A stretch of DNA of 64,000 bases from assembly GCA_034670065.1 (NCBI GenBank), contig JAXMOG010000008.1:1-64000 (forward strand), read 5' to 3'. The stretch comes from Mesobacterium_A sp034670065. GTDB lineage: Bacteria; Pseudomonadota; Alphaproteobacteria; Rhodobacterales; Rhodobacteraceae. Numbering within the stretch: position 1 is the first letter of the stretch; each line of letters begins with the position of its first letter. Of this stretch, positions 60,315-64,000 are shown in pieces. The notes beneath the pieces are model-generated. The model was not told where the DNA came from. It searched no databases and was given only the letters and a program-made list of their open reading frames with translations. Made by a program: the position numbers and the translations under genes.

Positions 60315-61706
60315 CTACGCCTTCGTCTGAACGTCTGGCGTTTCTTCTGACAACGGCAACCGCATCTGCAAACGAGCACCAGTTTCCGCCTTCATAACTT
60401 CAACGTCACCGCCATGGCCCCTTGCCACCTCAAGAACAATCGACAGCCCCAAACCGCTGCCTTCGCCCGGATGAACCTGACCAAATCGGCGAAACGCCAA
60501 GACTTCATCCTGGGGTGACAAACCGCTGCCATCGTCCTGAACAGTCACAATAGCCCTGTTGTTTTCTTGGCGCGTCTGGACCGATATCGTCGAAAGCTTG
60601 GGCCCACCGTGTTGCAGTGCATTGTCGATCAGATTGCCAATCGCCTCTCCAACAAGAACGGGATCACCGCGCAAAACCAGTTCTTCAGGTGATGGGTCGA
60701 ACTCAAAAGTTAAGTTTCTGCTTAGGATTTCAGGGCCAAGATCGGCGCAAATGTCCGCCGCCAGTTTGTTCAGATCAAAACGTTCGCTTTTCAGATGACT
60801 GCCATCATATCGCAACCGTTCAAGAGACAGCAGCTGAACCGCCAACCGTGCAGACTTTCGCGCAGCATCAATCAATGCCTTCTCGCGTTTGCGTTTTTCG
60901 TCAGGATCACGAACGCCCGGAAGGGTCTCTGCCAGCAACAGCAATGCTGTCGCCGGGTTACGCAACTGGTGTGCTGCATCCGAGATAAACGCCTGATGCG
61001 TTGATATACTGGCTTCGACCTGACCAAAAAGACGGTTCAGTGTCGCCACAATGCCTGAAACTTCGGTTGGCACTGGTCTCTGAATTCGGCTCAAATCATC
61101 CGGAGATCTGATGGCAATCGCATTCTGCAAATCGCGTAAAGGGCGCAAACCAAGCTGCACACCAAACCAAACCACAACAGCCAACGCCACCAACAGCGCA
61201 ACGATCAAAGCAGCGGCACGACGCGCCAGATCAGATGCAAACGCACTGCGATCACTTACCCTTTGCCACACAGTCACCACGGACTGCCCCAACAAATTGC
61301 CGGTCGTCGCGGTTTCGGCCATGCGCAAAACCCGCACCTGCTCACCCTTGTAGTCAGCTACAGAGTATTGCGGAATGTCACCATCAATGGGCGTAAACTG
61401 CGCCGGCGGATAGGCGTAACCGGTCACGTAACTGCCGCCGGGACCCGTGACGTGGTAGAAGACTTCGCCGCCGCCTGCATCCGAAATAAGTTGGCGCGTG
61501 CGGGGGGACAGAGCATCCCCTTCTGAATTTGTGACGTCCCGCGAAATGGCCATACCGGCAGCCAAAAGCCCGCGATCAAAAAGCGCCTCGGCTGTGGTTT
61601 GCGCCACCGCAAAACGCCAATATCCCAGCAGTATCGAAACAAGAACCAGTGGCGACAAAATCACCAAAAAAAGCCGTAGCCGAAGCGACATGCTGTGGGC
61701 GGTCAT
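60315..61706 (-). CDS. Sensor histidine kinase, TctE-like, second system
   Basis: A 463-residue kinase with helices near 10-28 and 165-185, a periplasmic 2CSK_N-type sensor between them, HisKA with the phospho-acceptor His in DAAHQLRNPATALL, and HATPase motifs NLIDNALQHG, DDGSGL and GSGLGL. It overlaps the response regulator by four bases. Paired with a tctC/tctA locus on the other strand. Unlike the first system (33.6 kb) there is no binding-protein gene after it. Confidence 0.9.
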   Translation of the reverse strand: MTAHSMSLRLRLFLVILSPLVLVSILLGYWRFAVAQTTAEALFDRGLLAAGMAISRDVTNSEGDALSPRTRQLISDAGGGEVFYHVTGPGGSYVTGYAYPPAQFTPIDGDIPQYSVADYKGEQVRVLRMAETATTGNLLGQSVVTVWQRVSDRSAFASDLARRAAALIVALLVALAVVVWFGVQLGLRPLRDLQNAIAIRSPDDLSRIQRPVPTEVSGIVATLNRLFGQVEASISTHQAFISDAAHQLRNPATALLLLAETLPGVRDPDEKRKREKALIDAARKSARLAVQLLSLERLRYDGSHLKSERFDLNKLAADICADLGPEILSRNLTFEFDPSPEELVLRGDPVLVGEAIGNLIDNALQHGGPKLSTISVQTRQENNRAIVTVQDDGSGLSPQDEVLAFRRFGQVHPGEGSGLGLSIVLEVARGHGGDVEVMKAETGARLQMRLPLSEETPDVQTKA

Positions 61707-62374
61707 TTGATGTCTGTATCCAACATATAGCCAAGCCCCCGCGCCGTTTTGATCCGAACGCCATAATTTTCCAACCTGCGTCGCAGACGGGATACATGCG
61801 GTTCTATCGCGCTTTCTTCAACGTCTGCGCCTGTACCATAGACATGGGCCGTTAGCTGCGCTTTCGAAACCAAACGGCCCCGACGTTCCAACAGGCATTC
61901 CAGAGTTGCAATTTCACGACGAGGGATATCTATCGGCTCCCCGTCATTCAGCAGCTGTCTGCTGTTCCGGTCAAAAACCAGCGCGCCCAGTGAATCACGC
62001 GCAGTGTACTCTAGATCCTTGCGTCTGGCCAAAGCACGCAACCGCGCTTCCAACTCATCCATTTCGAATGGCTTGGTCAGATAGTCATCCGCGCCGGCAT
62101 CCAAGCCCGCCACCCGTTCATCCGTCTCGCCCCGCGCAGTAAGCAAAATGACAGGCGTCCCGTCGCCACGTTTGCGCAATGCGCGCAGTACATCCAGCCC
62201 GTCCATGCCCGGTAAATTGATATCCAGCACAACAAGGTCTGCGCCTTCTTGCGCCAAAAAGTGATCAGCCTCTTGCCCATCAAAAAGCACGTCTGCCGAA
62301 TGGCCGCGATCGCGCAACCTGTACGCAATGGCCTTGGCCAAAGCCGTGTTATCTTCGACGATTGCTATTCTCAT
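61703..62374 (-). CDS. Response regulator, OmpR type, TctD-like, second system
   Basis: A 223-residue regulator: receiver with Asp in LVVLDINLPGMDG (about 51) and TKPFEMDE, then a winged-helix domain (about 128-222) with IATLECLLERRG. Divergent from the second tctC gene with 151 bp between, where direct repeats fit its binding mode. Confidence 0.92.
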   Translation of the reverse strand: MRIAIVEDNTALAKAIAYRLRDRGHSADVLFDGQEADHFLAQEGADLVVLDINLPGMDGLDVLRALRKRGDGTPVILLTARGETDERVAGLDAGADDYLTKPFEMDELEARLRALARRKDLEYTARDSLGALVFDRNSRQLLNDGEPIDIPRREIATLECLLERRGRLVSKAQLTAHVYGTGADVEESAIEPHVSRLRRRLENYGVRIKTARGLGYMLDTDIK

Positions 62375-62396
62375 TCGTAATAAAATTTCATGCTAT

Positions 62397-62457
62397 GCAA
62401 GTTTCGCGCAAGGTTCAGGCAGCAAGTTGCCGGTGTTGGAGGAGGGATTCGATCCCT
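62397..62457. promoter_or_regulatory. GCAAG-type direct repeats and AGGGAT hairpin before second tctC
   Basis: GCAAGTTTC (62397), GCAAGGTTC (62408) and GCAAGTTGC (62422) are direct repeats 11 and 14 bp apart, followed by the inverted repeat AGGGAT-TCG-ATCCCT (62443-62457). They lie between the divergent regulator and tctC genes. The repeats suit an OmpR-type regulator; the inverted repeat may be a second site or part of the leader. Confidence 0.45.
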
Positions 62458-62525
62458 TAATTTGAATACACATGTAGCCGGGACCCAGGTTCCGGTCGAT
62501 AGTCATCGTCCATGGGAGGACTTCT

Positions 62526-63614
62526 ATGACCATTTTCAAGCTTGCAAATACCGTTGCAGCCACCGCCCTTTTTGCTGCGGGCATGACTGCGCCGGCGATG
62601 GCCGAAGTAGACTTTTCGGGAAAAACCATCGAATGGGTTATTCCGTTTTCGGAAACCGGTGGTTCTGCAAAATGGGCTAACTTTTTTGCCCCACTTTTGT
62701 CTGAAGAACTGCCCGGCAACCCAACCGTGGTCGTAAAATTCATGCCGGGCGCTGGGTCGACCAAAGGTGCAAACTGGTTCCAGGACCAAGAGCACAAAGA
62801 CGGGACTTTGATGTTCGGCACATCAGGCTCTACCCAATTTCCATACCTGCTGGGCGATCCACGGGTGCGTTACGAATATAGCGACTGGGTTCCGGTCATG
62901 GCTTCTGGCACCGGCGGAGTGGCTTATCTGAACGCTGAAGATGGCGCCAAATTCGATGGCTCTGCCAACAACTTGAAAGACGTCGACTTCATCTACGGTT
63001 CGCAAGGCGCAACCCGTCTGGACCTGGTACCGCTACTGGCATGGGAAATGTTGGGCATGAATGTCGAGCCTGTATTCGGCATCAAAGGCCGCGGTGACGG
63101 CCGTCTGATGTTTGAGCGCGGCGAAGCAACCATCGATTACCAAACCTCTTCGGGCTATCTTGGTGCGTCGGCTGAACTGGTAGCTGCTGGATCGGCTGTT
63201 CCGATGATGACATGGGGTGCGCTGGACGAAGATGGCAACATCGTCCGTGATCCAACCTTCCCAGAAATCGCGACATTCAAAGAAGTATGCGAGGCGACAG
63301 ACGGTTGCGAACCCGAGGGTGAAGTTTGGGAAGCGTGGAAAGCTTTCTTTGTTGCCGGTTTCCCAGTGCAGAAAATCGCCTTCTTGCCCGCAGGAACACC
63401 TGACGAAATAGCCGATACCTATGCGGCAGCTTTTGACGCCGTGCGCAGTCGCGATAACTTCACTGAAATCGCATCCAAGCGCGTAGGCAAGTACCCCGTC
63501 TTCGTAGGAGAAGGCTCCAAAAAAGCCACTATCGCTGGCACCACCGTTTCAGCTGAAGCGAAATCCTATGTCCAGAACTGGCTTCAAGAAGCCTATGGCG
63601 TCACGCTGAAATAA
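62526..63614 (+). CDS. Tripartite tricarboxylate transporter binding protein (TctC), second system
   Basis: A 362-residue Bug/TctC-family periplasmic protein with signal peptide (FKLANTVAATALFAAGMTA, cleavage AMA/EVD near 26). It is longer than the usual 300-330. WVIPFSETGGSAKWANFFAP replaces the Gly-rich PGGxxD loop of typical Bug proteins, so the ligand may differ from a simple dicarboxylate. GGGAGG precedes the start. A strong hairpin separates it from tctA. Confidence 0.88.
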   Translation: MTIFKLANTVAATALFAAGMTAPAMAEVDFSGKTIEWVIPFSETGGSAKWANFFAPLLSEELPGNPTVVVKFMPGAGSTKGANWFQDQEHKDGTLMFGTSGSTQFPYLLGDPRVRYEYSDWVPVMASGTGGVAYLNAEDGAKFDGSANNLKDVDFIYGSQGATRLDLVPLLAWEMLGMNVEPVFGIKGRGDGRLMFERGEATIDYQTSSGYLGASAELVAAGSAVPMMTWGALDEDGNIVRDPTFPEIATFKEVCEATDGCEPEGEVWEAWKAFFVAGFPVQKIAFLPAGTPDEIADTYAAAFDAVRSRDNFTEIASKRVGKYPVFVGEGSKKATIAGTTVSAEAKSYVQNWLQEAYGVTLK

Positions 63615-63625
63615 GCGGGCGCATC

Positions 63626-63652
63626 GCGGCCCTGCACGAAAGTCAGGGCCGC
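63626..63652 (+). terminator. Hairpin after second tctC
   Basis: GCGGCCCTG and CAGGGCCGC form a perfect 9-bp stem around a 9-base loop, 12 bp after the tctC stop, followed by CTTTCC. It is in the same position as the hairpin after the first tctC and probably raises the ratio of binding protein to membrane subunit. Confidence 0.65.
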
Positions 63653-63688
63653 CTTTCCACTTTCAACTAATACTTAAAGGCCGGTGCG

Positions 63689-64000
63689 ATGGAAATGTTC
63701 GCGACCGCCCTGCCGGCGCTTGCCGATGCATGGGCACTTATCCTGCAGCCAATTGTTCTGGGTTATCTCGTTCTGGGCGTTGTTATGGGCCTGGCCGTTG
63801 GGGTCTTTCCCGGCCTTGGCGGCATCGCCGGTCTTTCGCTTTTGCTTCCCTTCATGTTCGGAATGGACCCTGTCTTGGGCCTGGCCTTGATGATCGGCAT
63901 GGTGGCCGTTGTGCCAACATCCGACACGTTCGCCTCTGTTTTGATGGGGATACCGGGTTCATCGGCATCGCAAGCAACCGTTCTGGATGGCTTCCCATTG
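63689..64000 (+). CDS. Tripartite tricarboxylate transporter large subunit (TctA), N-terminal part
   Basis: The first 104 residues are visible before the window ends. VVMGLAVGVFPGLGGIAGLS and LLPFMFGMDPVLGLALMIGM correspond to the first family block of TctA, followed by MGIPGSSASQATVLDGFP. The frame starts at ATG 63689; an overlapping ATG frame from 63684 is non-coding. No separate tctB precedes it, so TctB must follow it, be fused or be missing. Partial at the right edge. Confidence 0.88.
   Translation, partial: MEMFATALPALADAWALILQPIVLGYLVLGVVMGLAVGVFPGLGGIAGLSLLLPFMFGMDPVLGLALMIGMVAVVPTSDTFASVLMGIPGSSASQATVLDGFPL

Noticed and set aside
62443..62457. GGGATTCGATCCC, reminiscent of a tRNA T-arm
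   Set aside because: No anticodon or acceptor arm surrounds it; kept only as an inverted repeat in the tctC promoter region.
63684..63890. 68-codon plus-strand frame at the start of tctA
   Set aside because: It is out of frame with the TctA family blocks, which read from ATG 63689.

Overview
The window comes from an alphaproteobacterium, most likely a marine Rhodobacteraceae (Roseobacter-type) organism. The basis is moderate GC coding style, the density of solute-binding-protein transporters (one TRAP system, two tripartite tricarboxylate (TTT) systems, several ABC systems), the short Zur-family regulator, and the general look of the proteins. This is inference from gene content; no rRNA, tRNA or marker gene is present.

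Layout. 1-2.6 kb is a mobile-element patch: the left end of an IS3-family element, fragments of two small genes, a complete IS6-family element with 16-bp inverted repeats, and a P4-type tyrosine integrase. 3.2-13.7 kb is a catabolic block: an FMN-dependent 2-hydroxy-acid oxidase, then a minus-strand operon (TRAP transporter dctPQM, DapA-like lyase, BisC-like molybdoenzyme, an SDR lacking YxxxK, DadA-like oxidase) preceded by a LysR regulator. An IS66 remnant (13.9-14.2 kb) separates it from a zinc block (15.2-20.35 kb): zur, DUF2796, ABC ATPase, ABC permease and two DUF3299 proteins behind a clear Zur-type palindrome, resembling the Vibrio ZrgABCDE zinc importer, plus a metallo-hydrolase with a SqrR/BigR-like operator. 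20.4-28.3 kb holds a fatty-acid-hydroxylase/DUF2147 fusion with a divergent membrane AraC regulator, an acyltransferase and glycosyltransferase pair, a YciA-type thioesterase, a small secreted Cys protein and an old-yellow-enzyme homologue.

28.3-32.2 kb is a glycine-betaine-type ABC importer (proX-proW-proV order, terminator after proX) with a divergent MarR regulator. 32.2-38.8 kb has a decayed SMP-30 gene, then a TctD/TctE two-component system with a third, overlapping periplasmic-binding-protein gene, divergent from tctCBA. 38.9-46.5 kb is a rhamnoside locus: sugar ABC transporter, cytoplasmic GH78 alpha-L-rhamnosidase and a divergent LacI regulator. 46.8-50.7 kb carries a second membrane glycosyltransferase and two CDGSH iron-sulfur proteins, one fused to a glutamate-synthase-like FMN domain. 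51-59.8 kb is a tightly overlapping operon (NMT1-type ABC importer, cytosine-deaminase-like hydrolase, FAD oxidase, two flavodoxin-fold reductases, 2-oxoglutarate/Fe(II) oxygenase, creatininase-family amidohydrolase) with a divergent Rid-family gene; it looks like an uncharacterised nitrogen-heterocycle pathway. 60.3-64 kb is a second TctDE + tctC/tctA system cut by the window end.

The recurring theme is uptake plus local regulation plus dedicated enzymes. The strongest candidates for undescribed biology are the 51-59 kb operon, the TRAP/BisC/DapA/DadA operon, the three-gene TctDE-sensor arrangement, and the CDGSH/glutamate-synthase pair.
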